Of a DNA stretch of 64,000 nucleotides, positions 31,135 to 43,000 are shown one piece after another; position 1 is the first letter of the stretch, and each line of letters begins with the position of its first letter. Where the stretch lies: assembly GCA_029339505.1 (NCBI GenBank), contig JAQISU010000210.1, positions 17,321,001 through 17,385,000 of the forward strand. The letters run 5' to 3'. Made by a program: the position numbers and the translations under genes. This stretch comes from Unio delphinus. Lineage: Eukaryota > Mollusca > Bivalvia > Unionida > Unionidae. Under the pieces are notes generated by a model. It had not been told where the DNA came from and did not search any database. It worked only from the letters and a program-made list of their open reading frames with translations.

Positions 31135-31385
31135 ATTTGTTCTCCATGCCACCACAAACAAGGATCTAACAGCCAATTAGACTTTGCGATAATTATCTCC
31201 AGATTTTAAACAAAGATCTCAAATCAACAACTTGTCTTCCATGTAACTAAAATCAATGATCGCACGACCAATCAGCTTTTGAGATAATTATTTCCAGAAT
31301 ATAAACACACATCTCAAGTCAAAAATGTGTCTTCCATGTAACTAAAGTGAATGATCTCGTGGCCAATTTGCTTTCATTTCAGGGA
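31135..31385. repeat. three diverged 90-bp direct repeats
   Basis: Each contains a form of GTCTTCCATGTAACTAAA, then CCAATTNGCTTT, then ATAATTATTTCCAGA. Divergence between copies is substantial. Confidence 0.65.
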
Positions 31386-33823
31386 AAGAAACCTTGACCA
31401 ATCTAGCTTGGAAACCTAAACATAACATTTTATTTCTTGAACACATTTAAACATGAGGCACAAATTGACCTGCTATTTCTCACCTGGGAAGTTAACATTT
31501 TAACATGCGAATGCCAATTAACTCTGTTATTTAAACTGTGAATGACAAAAATAGTGACGCACACATTTACTACATTGTACAGGAAAAAGTAGCATCACTT
31601 TGAATTTGTAAAATTCACATGGAGTTGGAGTTGCCAAAATTGTTTCTGCTCTATCCATACGTTGGATCTACCATAATCGTTTTGACAAGATGAACTTGTT
31701 CTTTCCATTTCCTATTCTGTCAATGCAGTCCTCATTTATATATAGTGAAAATGAGTTTGTTGTGGAGAAATTCTTCACTTGTCAGTAGTCAGTGAACATA
31801 CGGGCAGAATTATCTGGCTTCGGCTCAAGAATACACGGCAAAGTCAAACTGCTTGTTCTTGATTCAGTAAACTCATTTTTCAACAAATATTCTGCTTCAT
31901 TTTCCAAACATTCGTGATTGATATGATTGTCTTTTAAGGGTGCCGTTTTCCAAGTTTTTACTCTAACATTGCAACATCACGGTAGATTTTGTTTGCTCGA
32001 GTGGAAACATCTGTGACAACGTACTTACATTAAATATTAGCTACATTAACACATTAGTTTCGTATGAACGTTTATTGTCCAGATTCTTTATTATATCAGA
32101 ATTATTAAGAAATCAACCGTTGAACCAATGTTACTACACTCCGGGTGTACGTCATCATTTAAATCATTACTTTGTCGGACAGGAACAAGTAAATTTAGTA
32201 TGCGAATTACAGAACTATCTTGATCAATATACTCATTAAATATATCTACTTGATAGATGATGGATTATTTCTGTTTCCCCCACCCATAAATATTGATGTA
32301 ATTTAAATCACTTTCTGTTTCACTTGATAAGGACCATAATTTAAAGAGAATTTTAAAGCATGAGCAGGGGAGAGAAATCTGATACCTGGCTGAAGAGTAC
32401 TCACCTTCGTAGTTTTGACCTACATTAATTTTATTTTAAGGTCAGTAGACAGTAGATTGTTTCCACTTCCCAATTAAAGAAACGTTCTAACGAGTTAATG
32501 TCGGCATCCTCTTTTTAAAAACGTTTTCCTTTAACATCTTCAATAGTCCATGGACATCAAATCAAAAAGACAGTTTAACAGAACTAAAACTGGCCAATTA
32601 TCAAATGAAACAATATATCTAGAATATTTGGGATCAAGTTTGATTTCCAGTCAAAACAAATAATGTAGGATTCATGTAGTAAGTCTGATTGACTAGGTCT
32701 ATAAAGGTGTTATTGTATCTATGACTTATGCGCGATAATTTGATAGCTCCATGACCACACGCCATCAACGGGTAACTCCGGGTGTCTCCATTTTCTTATA
32801 GGAATCCCCGTTTTAACAAAAAGAGCCAGTTGGTACATCTGCAAAGTCACCTTTGCTAATTAGCTCTCTGAAATGAACAGGAGTCCTCGCGATCGTTTCT
32901 GCTGTTTAAAGACAAATAAGTGTCGTTTATCACACTGATTTGACATATGAGAACAGTTAGATAAATAGCAACAAAAGGGTCTATTCCTATTGATTGACCA
33001 ATAACTGTAGCAAAGGTGACTTCATCAAAAGCTTGAAGATTACTTGTGTCAGCTAAAGTAAACATTTTCTGATCAACTTGATGGTCAAGAGCATTTTATT
33101 ATTTTAATTCTAGTAAAATAAGCTGGGTATTTATCATGGTTTTCATTTTCGGTAAGATCAATCTTTCGGTCTAAACAAATAATGCTTTTTATTTTCTAAT
33201 AGATTAACCACAACCTTATCTGAAGCTAAATCATTGTCTTTTAATAGATGAACACCTTGAGTGGGCAACAGATTCAGTCAGATTTTAAGCAAATTCTCAC
33301 TTTACTTCCTGAACAATAACGCTTACAGAAGAAGAAAAACTTCTCAGATAATTTCAAAATACCTGATAATAAAAGACTCTGACAAGTCTATGTGACCCTT
33401 AATACTTTTGTTGGGATATGAGTGGTCGAATCACTATTATTACCTTTCGACTAAAATGGTTCTTTATTGTTCATAATATAATCGGACTGGGGTTTGTTTG
33501 ATCCCACAAATGCAATACATGTATTTCTAATACATGACAATGAACTATAATATCTTTGTTCCCACAGTGCAAAAACAATATCGGAAAAGGATTGACTGAT
33601 CTATTAAGTCTCACCACCCATCTTGCTGTCACAATGGCATACTCAAGAAACAAGTGTCTGAAGTAGATATTATCACTGTGTGGCAAAAAGAAGAATTGCT
33701 TGACAGACGTAAATACATGTTTTATATAGTATTCTCTGGCACAATAGAAAAAAATGGAGTAGACAAACATTGAACCATACTTTATTTGCTTGTATTAGGC
33801 GTACATTACTACTTTTAGACTAA
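31386..33823. other. no gene seen
   Basis: AT-rich, with stop-dense frames on both strands. Nothing recognisable. Confidence 0.45.
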
Positions 33824-34160
33824 CCGCTCCGGTGGCAGAGTGGTTAGAGCATCCACCGCGGACACAGGAGATCGTGGGTTCGATCCCCGTCCTAGTTATA
33901 CTAAAGGCTTACTACAATGGTACTAACAACTGTTTCTCTTCACGCTCAGCATTAAGATGTTAGTTTTAGGACTGGTCAGCCTGGTGTCAGGATAATTTGA
34001 CAGGTAGGGACATTATGCTACTTGTCTGAGGCATGATGTCCCATGCTAAACATCACCATAAACTGCCTCACTGCAGACATCGTAGCGATATGACTGAATT
34101 GTTTTTAAGCTACGTTAAAATCCTAATCAAACAAACAAACACACAAACAAACAAACCACT
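33824..34160 (+). mobile_element. tRNA-derived SINE, family B, copy 1
   Basis: The head has the A-box region GGTGGCAGAGTGGTTAGAGC and B box GGTTCGATCCC (33877-33887). The body includes ACTGCCTCACTGCAGACAT and GTAGCGATATGACTGAA, and the tail is (CAAA)n. A second copy lies at 47567-47902. Confidence 0.85.
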
Positions 34161-34827
34161 GTTAGACTTATTAAGTAAAAGCTGTTTCATTACCTTAGAA
34201 TAAATAATCTATCATCTTACAATAAAGAACACATAATTTCCGTCCATGGGTTCCATTTATGTATATAAAACTGGTTGCAAGAAGTTATAACATGCGTGCT
34301 AGTTTTGCAGAAAATATCATTCTAGTTTATGAAATATCTTTAAATTCATATTTTCAAAGAACGTAAGATGCAGGTATGTAGGTAGGTAAGTAGGTAGGTA
34401 GGTGGACCCATTGTTCACATAAACTGGACAATACAACGGTATAAAGTAGATATCCGCGATATGCCGTAATGAATCTTAGCACCAGTTTCAAGTGCTAACA
34501 CAATGTACGTCACTTATGAGACCATAACAACCAGAAAAGCACTCTTTTCCACGATAAAACTTGTTTTAAACAAAATATATTTTTATGATGTTCTTTAAAC
34601 ATTTCTAATTTTATAAACTATTTAATTTTAATTGTAATGCCAGTTAAATAATATTTGATAAATAATTTAATATTTTATTTAATGATCTGGTAGACATGTA
34701 CTTTTATGTTGACGTAAAAGTACCACATCGCCCCATGCAGTCAATGCCAGTAAAACATCTTGTCTAAAACAATATACCATATCTTGGATTGGTTACCCTA
34801 CAATTAAGAGTCAAAGTTTGGATATGT

Positions 34828-34905
<78 letters not shown>

Positions 34906-34958
34906 CAATTGTCCTATATTATCTGATATATTTCTTAATGTTTGGATGTATTATCATA

Positions 34959-35025
<67 letters not shown>

Positions 35026-36780
35026 TTGTGTAAATAAAGAGTGAATGAAAAAATGAAGGAGACAAGGGAGAAATAAATTGATAGAAAGTATACCTGGGTG
35101 TGCAGGAGACAAGGAAATAGCAAAGGGTTTCATTATGTGTCTCCCCGAGATTTCCTTGTCTTTTTACAAAGAGTGACATAAGATATATTTCTCTCCCAAT
35201 TGTTTCCAATTCAATTAAATAATGATGAGTCTTCTATCCCCATTGTTTCCAATTAAATTAAATAATTGGCTATGCTTCTCTCCCAATTGTTTCCAATTAA
35301 ATGAAAATAACCCTTAATTTTTGCACTGTAATCAGCAGAATCAACACATATAGTATCGTTTGCTACTATTAATGCCTTCATTTTAAATAATGTCATCAGG
35401 TCTTGCATTCGTTTATGAAAATCCGAATATTTATTTAAGTAGAATTTAGTTATATTTGCTTATCTTAGTAAAGGAGAAAAGCAAGAGCAAATTTGCAATT
35501 GCTATATTCTGGAAATATATCAACGCGATTATCTCTACTATATGTGCTTTGGTTGTGTGATTACAGACTATGACATGCCCCTGGTCTGAATATCTCTCTA
35601 GATTGTGATGCTTGACTGCCAGTGTTTGCTTTATCTGTCATCATCTTGTTATCATCAAGGGATAATGTCAATCAGGTCAAATATAATTGTTTTTATACTC
35701 CGGCTAACTGTTCAGTTATACTGCACCTATTTCAGTGCCTTATGTTTGAAAGCTAGTTTTACATATGGGATTTCCATATTGTATTAGGCATATTAGATTA
35801 TACCAAAAAAAGATTAGTCGACGGTTCTCGCAATTGACAATCACTTCAGATATATTGTCTGCATTGCATTGTTGTATGATTTTGATACAAGAATATTCAG
35901 TTTTATGTAAAACACTTGGAGTACGTAATATAATCAAGAATTCCAAGATGAGGAAATGGTATAAATTCTATATTATTTGTATTTAGTTTGTAATATCACT
36001 TAACAATATTTTACATATATACACGTCCAATGTGAGCTTCAGTTTGATATCTACCTATCTATATATCTATCTATATATCTATCTATATGTCTGTATGTCC
36101 GTCCATACATCCATCCATCTATCTATCTATATACAAATAAAGAAACCCATAGTTCATGTCGCTTCAATTCTCATGTTGGTCATTTATTTGTCTAGATGCA
36201 GCAAAAATAATTCATTAGATATTAGTACTCAATGTATAGTAGAGGTAATATAGATAGTGACTATGGTAATTAGCATATTTGTTTGTAAATGAACATGGCA
36301 GTTCATAATAGGATTAAATCATACTGTTGATCATAACTGGCACCAGATTTCTGCTAAAAACATTTAGGCAACAGGTTGAAGCAATTAATAAAATGGTTAA
36401 ATTGTTTTGTAGTTCGGTCTATCTCTTATCTTCTTAAATTGTCATAATTGTAGTCTTTTATCTTCCAATATATAAAACTTCTAACTTTATATTGTAAGCA
36501 AATATTTAGTTTGACAGAATTATTGATGTCAGATAGTGAAATATTTTACATTTTTAACAGGTTTCAGTCTGTATCCCGTCAATGAAGTCAATAAAATCGA
36601 ACTTTCATAGTCATAGATGATCTTGTAAAATTCATTAAATCGAAGCATTCAATTCATGAAAGGAACAAAATTGTGAAGAAAGAAAACATTTTGCAAGAAT
36701 TACAGTTACATTATACTAAGATAAAATAGAGAGAGGAAATTAAATTGGTTTCTTTGTCGTCCCTCTTTCGATATACGTTT
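34161..36780. other. no gene seen; microsatellite-rich
   Basis: Contains (TAGG)n at 34371-34404, (GA)n at 34834-34902, (TC)n at 34964-35022, a tripled CTCCCAATTGTTTCCAATTA unit at 35190-35300 and (TATC)n at 36053-36130. No coding sequence recognised. Confidence 0.6.
34834..35022. repeat. (GA)n and (TC)n microsatellites as facing arms
   Basis: About 34 GA units, a 61-bp spacer, then about 29 TC units. The arms are complementary. Confidence 0.9.
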
Positions 36781-36800
36781 CATCACAATGATGATTTGCA

Positions 36801-36965
36801 GGTTTGCAAAGTGACACAACACACGGATTAAGATCTTACAAACATGAGGTCGTTACTGATGAGATTACCAAAGCAGGATTGTGTAATTTTGACGATACGC
36901 GTTATTGCTGTGATGGTATTAACACATTCGCGTTATGGTATTATTCCTTACTACCAACATACTCT
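36801..36965 (+). pseudogene. fragment like the C-terminal tail of a Polinton-type DNA polymerase B
   Basis: Read in the right frame, this gives GLRSYKHEVVTDEITKAG and FDDTRYCCDGINTFAYG. The pattern (RSyKHe, then DDkRy, then DGinTlAYG) is the usual end of PolB proteins in Polinton-like elements of aquatic invertebrates. Nothing upstream is preserved. It differs from the polymerase of the element at 8-28 kb, so it points to a second lineage of virus. Confidence 0.45.
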
Positions 36966-37046
36966 ATTTAAGACATTGTTTAGTTGTAAAGGTGATAATC
37001 TAACGTTAGTTTTTGTTAATAAAAAATATTGTGTTTTAACGTAATA

Positions 37047-37680
37047 ATGTCTTATAAACTAATAATGGTTAACGAAGGATTACCATTCCGATTGGCTCGA
37101 GAGCGACTATCAGCAATTAAGAAATATATTCCACATCTTGATCCTCTCAGGCGAACATTACAAGAACTTCAGGAATCTCAAGCTGTATTTGTAAAGGATA
37201 CAGAACAGTTATTTAAACCCGTTACTGAAAAATTAACTAAACAAGATCAGACATCAACAAAATGAAATCAAACTGCTGTAAGAACGTCTGAAGCCGCTCA
37301 GCGAGCTGCCGAGACCGCACAGAGGTATGTTGATGAAATAGCAAATATTGTAAAAGAACCTGAAGAGACTTAGCTGGAAGAAGACCCGACCCAGAATACG
37401 ATGAAATAAAACTGCCTGAGTACACAAAAGGACTACCAAAACTTCGAGATGAAATTTAAACTACTTAAGATTTAAAACATACGACGCAGCACTAGATTTA
37501 AGTTCCATTACGACAACAGAAATACAGTTTTAGAGACTACTTTGGAAATGAAGTACAGTCAATGGCAACGATTGGTGTTTGCAGCATTGAATAACGTTCA
37601 GAAATTAACGGGTACACATTTTTTAAAAATGACAATTTTAAAGAGGAGGTGAAACAACGGCTAAAATTGTAGGGTAAAAT
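37047..37680 (+). pseudogene. unrecognised viral-type coding remnant
   Basis: Opens MSYKLIMVNEGLPFRLARER and stays open to 37265, then continues in pieces: an alanine-rich helix (SEAAQRAAETAQRYVDEI), KLPEYTKGLPKLRDEI and YFGNEVQSMATIGVC. The composition suggests a coiled-coil structural protein. The location right after the PolB tail suggests a virion gene of the same locus. The family is unknown to me. Confidence 0.35.
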
Positions 37681-37959
37681 TTAAAATAAAATAAAAAGAT
37701 TAAATAATTATATTAGGTTAAAAAGGAAATATAAATATTGAATGAAAGGTGATTTTTCATAATGGTTGGTAGCCTGACAAATTAATTATATATTTTTGTT
37801 TATTATTTTTATTATGTTTTAAGTTTCCTTTCTAGGAGGAAAATAATCACCACTATGTATCGCCAAATGATAAGGAATCGGGCTAATTTGACTGAATAAA
37901 ACTTGGAGAAGTAATAACTACAAACTAATTTCCTGCTGGTTTTTTTTTTTTGGAAACTA

Positions 37960-38300
37960 GGCAAATGAAAAATATTACCGAGAACATGAAAAAACTCGTA
38001 GAAGAAAGACAACAAACACGAGAAAAATATAATCTTGAAAATCAGCGACATAAGGAAATTGAGTCAAAATTACAACATTCGGCGTAATCATTACTATCAA
38101 AATCTAAATGAACTAAATCATTTAAATTCTAAGTTGGATGAAATAAATAAAACAAATCACGTAACATATGAAATCAGCAGGCATACGACTGAGCTTGAAA
38201 AATCAAATGATGAAGAAAATAAAAATTAAATTGATGTACTTGTAAAGTTAGGTAAATATTTAAAGAAACAATATTAATATACAAATGTAGCTTTCCACAA
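37960..38300 (+). pseudogene. coiled-coil coding remnant
   Basis: KNITENMKKLVEERQQTREK, then after a frameshift NELNHLNSKLDEINKTNH and TTELEKSNDEENKN. Strong heptad-like charge pattern, unknown family. It could be a counterpart of the structural proteins at 20.5-21.5 kb. Confidence 0.3.
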
Positions 38301-38502
38301 CATCTCGCTCAGTTAACAGGTTTGCCGAGCATTATTAATAATTTTTTATATCTCTAGGACTTTGTCAAACTAAACTCATTTTTTTAAAAAACTAATTAGT
38401 GCCTTTTACGGACTTGTGGTCCAGAAACTCCCTTTGTAAATACTACTGACTTTGTCAGGGGATAAGATTATCGAAGAAAGGTTGAAACAGAGTGGAATTA
38501 TA

Positions 38503-38510
38503 CCAATGAT
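38503..38510. repeat. target-site duplication of hAT element, left
   Basis: CCAATGAT, identical to 41422-41429. Confidence 0.9.
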
Positions 38511-41421
38511 TAGAGACCGACCGAATTTCGGTTTCGGTTTCGGTTTCGGGGCCGAAAGTTCCCATATGACCACTTTCGGCGTAGTTTCGGTTTCGGCCGA
38601 AAGTGATTTAAGCTTTCGGTCGACTACCAGAACGTCAAGAGACAAACTGTCACTCTGCTTATGCAGCGGCACATGTAGGACACACGGTACTAATTCAACT
38701 CCAATAGTAAACATATGGAAACACTGTCATATTCAAAATTCAATAACTTAACATTTCTGGATGCTGATGATCAGACCTATATTTTTCCATGCACAACTAA
38801 CCTTGATGTAAGTTTTTAAATGTAGAAAAACATAGGACCCGCGGCATGTTGTTGACATAAATTGGCAGGAAGCACATGTTTTTGATTCTGCACCAAATGA
38901 ATCAGGTGCTACTTTCATTATTGACTACTAATAGGTGAAGCCTCTAAATTTACTTCAATTACATCAATAGAATTTTGTCTATATTTTTTTTAAATTACAG
39001 ATAGGATAAGCTCTCAAAAAATATTTTTAGTAAAATTTTAATTTTCATTATTAACCAATTATGGACCACCAAAGCCGTATATACTCTCACCCATTTTTAG
39101 ACTGGTTCACAGCTCTTCCGTATAATTAGTACCGTGTGTCCTGTAAGGATGTTAGTCTGTAAACGTATATAACACGTAATCCGTATAAAAATTGTAAATC
39201 ATCGTTAAAGAATGTCGAAGAATGCGGTGTGGAAGTATTTCACAAAAGCTGAGGCATATGCAAGTAAGGCAAAGTGCAAAGAATGTAGCAAACTGTTTTC
39301 ATTAGGCAGCGATAAACCAAAACTTCAAACAGTTTCAGGCTTGAAAGGACATCTGGCCAGCTGCCACAAGGAGCTTCATGGCACGTACTTGAAGATGGCC
39401 ATAAATGACGAAGCAGAGCGTGCCGCAAAAAAAAAGAAGATAGAAGAGACAGTGATGAAACATGCACTACCGAATTTTGTCCAGCCCTCGTTGACGTCAA
39501 TGATTGAGAACAGAATTATCTGGCCTGAAGACCATGTATCTGTTCAGCGAATTGATAAGTGCATCATGGACATAATCATTGTCGACATGTTGCCCTATTC
39601 AATTGTTGAAGGTGATGGATTCAAAAGATTGAACATTGGTGATCCACTGAGCACTCGTCGTTATAACGTCAAAAGCGAGAAATATTACAGAACAACGCTT
39701 ATGCCTGCCACATATGACAAAGTCGTGAAACACGTCGCAAATCTACTGCAAGAGGCTACATGGATTTCGTTTACAACAGATGGATGGAGCAATCCAACGA
39801 AATCATGCTCATTGCTGAGCTTCACGGCTCATTTCATTCATGCAGATGTGCGGCGTAAAGTTATCTTGAGTGCGATGGTGCTGGAACAAGACCATGATGG
39901 AAATTATCTTGCATCGAAACTTCTGGAAGCCATTGCGAAATGGGGGATAGCCAAGAAGATTCACATTGGAGTAAGAGACAATGCCGCGAACATGAAAAGT
40001 GCAATGAGACTCGCAGGCGTCACTGATATTGGCTGCGTGTCCCATACTTTACAGTTGGTTCTGCATGATGCACTGTTTACGCAAACATCAGTACAAGTTG
40101 TCATCAAAAAAGCTCGTAAGATTGTTGCCCACTTTAAGCATAGTGAGCAGGCTTGCCGTCATCTCATGGAACATCAATTCACGATGAAAGTCCCATCACA
40201 CTCGTTACTGCAGGACGTTGAGACGAGATGGAATAGCACCTATCTTATGCTGGAGCGTCTGGTCGAACAGAGCAAGGCAATTAATCTGTTTAGCGTAGAG
40301 CGAGGCGGAATTGACAGCCTCTCGAACGCAGAATGGGAACTGGCTGGAAGAATTGTGAAACTTCTAAAACCATTCTACACAGCAACGTTGGACATTTGTG
40401 CTGACGAATCATGCATTTCATTGGTTTTCCCGCTCGTCTTTAATCTGAATAACATGCTAAAAACTACTACAGAAGCAGATCAGGGCCTGAAGCAGATGAA
40501 AGCGTCGCTGCGTGATGCAATGTATCGTCGATTCTCTTATATTGGTTCCTCAGCACTCTTTCTTGCTGCCACGCTGATTGATCCACGCTTCAAGGATACT
40601 TACTTCAGCGAGCAAGAGAAAACGGTAGCAACGAAAGTAGTTCTGGATTTTTTACGTTCGGTTCAAGAATATGCTACGAGTAATGTCAGTACGCCAGCCG
40701 CAGCTTCATCAACTGACAGCGTTGAGTCCAAGCCTGAGAACAGCGAGGCGTCCGATGCCGAAGAGGAGGTGGATCTGTGGGCTGCGCATGACAGTCAGTT
40801 TTCTAATATCGATCTATCAGAAACTAATGACAGTCGAAGTCAAAACAATGACATGCCGCTGTACGAACAACAGTTAAATAGTTACCTCAAGGAGCCACGT
40901 CTGCCTCGAATGACGGATATATATGCGTATTGGCATTGCAGTAAATACCCACTTCTGGAATCCGCTGCTCGCAAGTACTTGTCTGCACCACCCACCAGCG
41001 TGGCAAGTGAGCAGTTGTTCAGTGCAGCAGGGCAGCTGTATGCCGACCGACGCAGCAACCTACTGGGCGAAAATGCAGAAAAACTTTTGTTTCTGAACTA
41101 CAACATTCGTTTGTTTGGATTCAACTACTAACCAATGAACGCTGAACGAACAGCTATTTAACAACTGTTACTGCAAGACTGCAAGTGTAGGCTCGTATTG
41201 ATTATTTCTGGATTACGAAATACTTGAGTATTAAAGTTTTATTGATAAAGTTTATTTTTTTATTGCATCTTCGACTTAGTTTCACAACATAGCTTTTAAA
41301 TCTTTTGCTGGGTTATACATCTTTCGGTTTCGGCTTCGGTTTCGGCCGAAAGCTCATCTTTAACTTTCGGTTTGGTTTCGGTTTCGGCCGAAGCCAGAAA
41401 ATCACATTCGGTCGGCCTCTA
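38511..41421 (+). mobile_element. complete hAT DNA transposon, 2.9 kb
   Basis: Terminal inverted repeats start TAGAGACCGACCGAAT (38511) and, on the other strand, TAGAGGCCGACCGAAT (41421). The subterminal regions on both sides are dense in TTTCGGTTTCGG and its complement GGCCGAAA, giving a symmetrical structure. A perfect 8-bp target duplication (CCAATGAT) flanks it, as expected for hAT. One intact transposase lies inside. It sits between two parts of a decayed viral locus and so inserted after that locus was present. Confidence 0.93.
39212..41131 (+). CDS. hAT transposase, BED zinc finger type (ZBED-like)
   Basis: An intact 639-codon frame inside the transposon. An N-terminal BED zinc finger (about residues 3-55) has Cys22, Cys25, His47 and His52. 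The RNase H-like catalytic core shows TTDGW with Asp190 and VRDNAANM with Asp256, and the family motif ETRWNSTYLMLERL follows. The C-terminal hAT dimerisation domain (about 565-632) includes YPLLESAARKYLSAPPTS, ASEQLFSAAGQL and RRSNL. The protein would bind the element's ends and catalyse cut-and-paste transposition. With no stop or frameshift, it may be active or recently active. The first methionine gives the usual distance to the BED domain. Host ZBED genes derive from such proteins, but the flanking inverted repeats and target duplication make this a transposon gene. Confidence 0.93.
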   Translation: MSKNAVWKYFTKAEAYASKAKCKECSKLFSLGSDKPKLQTVSGLKGHLASCHKELHGTYLKMAINDEAERAAKKKKIEETVMKHALPNFVQPSLTSMIENRIIWPEDHVSVQRIDKCIMDIIIVDMLPYSIVEGDGFKRLNIGDPLSTRRYNVKSEKYYRTTLMPATYDKVVKHVANLLQEATWISFTTDGWSNPTKSCSLLSFTAHFIHADVRRKVILSAMVLEQDHDGNYLASKLLEAIAKWGIAKKIHIGVRDNAANMKSAMRLAGVTDIGCVSHTLQLVLHDALFTQTSVQVVIKKARKIVAHFKHSEQACRHLMEHQFTMKVPSHSLLQDVETRWNSTYLMLERLVEQSKAINLFSVERGGIDSLSNAEWELAGRIVKLLKPFYTATLDICADESCISLVFPLVFNLNNMLKTTTEADQGLKQMKASLRDAMYRRFSYIGSSALFLAATLIDPRFKDTYFSEQEKTVATKVVLDFLRSVQEYATSNVSTPAAASSTDSVESKPENSEASDAEEEVDLWAAHDSQFSNIDLSETNDSRSQNNDMPLYEQQLNSYLKEPRLPRMTDIYAYWHCSKYPLLESAARKYLSAPPTSVASEQLFSAAGQLYADRRSNLLGENAEKLLFLNYNIRLFGFNY

Positions 41422-41429
41422 CCAATGAT
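41422..41429. repeat. target-site duplication of hAT element, right
   Basis: CCAATGAT, identical to 38503-38510. Confidence 0.9.
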
Positions 41430-41559
41430 GCTTTTTAAACAAAATGTATAAAATCAATCTCTCATGTAGAGTTTAGACTATTGAGAGTTTTGAATTTTAG
41501 TCGTGAAAAAAACGGTGATTCTAGCTGTTATGTCAGAAATTTGAGGCTTCTATGGACTG

Positions 41560-41994
41560 GTGGTCCAGAATCTCTCTCAGCTTATACAACTCCATGAATA
41601 AAGGTAAAACATATATGAGATCTCGTGATTGGGCTGCAAGATTACCAAGTGTGATAGCTAATTTAAATAATGAGTTTACTCGTGCAATTTCTATGAAATC
41701 TAACAATGCCATCACAAACAGAAGATAAAGCAACATAACGACATGATTTCCCGAAACAAACATTATTATACAATGTTACCGTAAGATATTTATATGAACC
41801 CGGTAAACTTGAAGGCTGTAATAAAGAGAGCATGATCATATTTTGAGTATAAATACACATACAGTTTCAAGTGTGGCAAGATGTACGCGTAGACATGCAA
41901 TATACAGATTAGATTCAACAGCTCCTCGCCGAAGATTTTGTACGTGAAGTAATTCCTTAAGATACCCAATTACCACCGTCTTCACTTAACTAGC
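41560..41994 (+). pseudogene. integrase C-terminal fragment of a second viral element
   Basis: Blocks in successive frames match the C-terminal third of the integrases at 10 kb and 26 kb: RDWAARLPSVIANLNNEFTR, VTVRYLYEPGKLEG and AIYRLDSTAPRR, ending TQLPPSSLN-stop at about 41994. The catalytic domain is absent. The divergence from the first element is far greater than between its two arms. Confidence 0.7.
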
Positions 41995-42910
41995 GCCTGG
42001 ACTTCGCTTGCACTATAAGCAGGTCAGTTTTACATTTTCGCTTGTGTCCAAGATTACTGTCAATGCAATCTACGGTAAATCGTCTTGGATCATTATTTAA
42101 CTATTACCTCAATATTACTGTTTTACAGCTGACACAGTGATTATTCTGTCGTTATTTTAATGTCATGATAAATTCAGCGTCAAGATCGAAGTCGCGATTA
42201 TTTTTTGTCACATTGTTTATAACCGAATATTTTTGTTATTATATCATCCCTATCAACATATCGTTATTGGTGAAAGCAGATTCTGTAAACAATATAAACA
42301 TCCTTCGCAACGGAGATTTTTATATAATTCACTCGTGAGACTTTATCATTGGATATGATCATCGATGAACCAATTTGTCAAAAAACATCAGAAATTGTTA
42401 ATTCTTGAGATGAACGGATTGTCATTGCGTATCCGAAACGTCCATGAAGCCTTGTCCATAGCTAATGCGCTTTCAGTAACACAGAGAGAAATTTAAATAA
42501 TATCATTTAACACAAGATTTAGTTTCTCTGACGATCCAGGTATATCCACTAAGATAGCTTGTTTGTGTATATCTGCTGGGCGATATCATAATGCTACGGG
42601 CATATTTGTTATTTGTTCTTTATGTAATAGAAATAATTGTTGTTGAAGTGTTTCACGAACTATCTTTCTACTTGCAACTGTCAATCATCAGGTCTCCTCA
42701 AATTCCAATAATCATTTATATTTGTTTCTGAAATTACACCAATCATTATTTCAAAGTGACCTTTATTCAGCTGTAATTCTGGATCAAGGTTCTATGATGA
42801 TCATCAATTATTTCTTCACAATAATCTATAAAACCTTTCAGCCATTCATTACAACAAAAGGTGGAAGTTGATAATGATCGCGGCATATTATCTCAGCACC
42901 ATATTTTGTC
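41985..42910 (-). pseudogene. helicase-HNH fragment of a second viral element
   Basis: On the minus strand, convergent with the integrase fragment and overlapping its end as in the larger element. From 42910 downward: LLTKYGAEIICRDHYQLPPF (helicase motif III), then a broken GFIDYCEEIIDDHH region, remnants of the segment before motif V, and near 42110 the HNH block RRFTVDCIDSNLGH, ending SPGAS-stop at about 41987. Several frameshifts. It shows that helicase and HNH also sit together in this lineage. Confidence 0.65.
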
Positions 42911-42934
42911 AACAATCAATCAATAAATATTTTA

Positions 42935-43000
42935 ATACAAAAACAATAATACTAATAATGATAATAGTAATAATAATAACAACAATAATAATGATGACTT
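42935..43000. repeat. (AAT)n-rich microsatellite
   Basis: Interrupted AAT/AAC trinucleotide run that ends the recognisable viral homology. Confidence 0.7.

Noticed and set aside
33831..33905. tRNA-like sequence with A and B boxes
   Set aside because: Followed by a conserved SINE body and (CAAA)n tail and repeated at 47567, so it is a SINE head and not a tRNA gene. The same holds for 28452-28535.
34935..35209. minus-strand frames of 62 and 82 codons ending in Arg-Glu repeats
   Set aside because: They are translations of the TC microsatellite.
39240..40045. minus-strand frames of 86 and 78 codons
   Set aside because: Shadows of the intact hAT transposase on the other strand.
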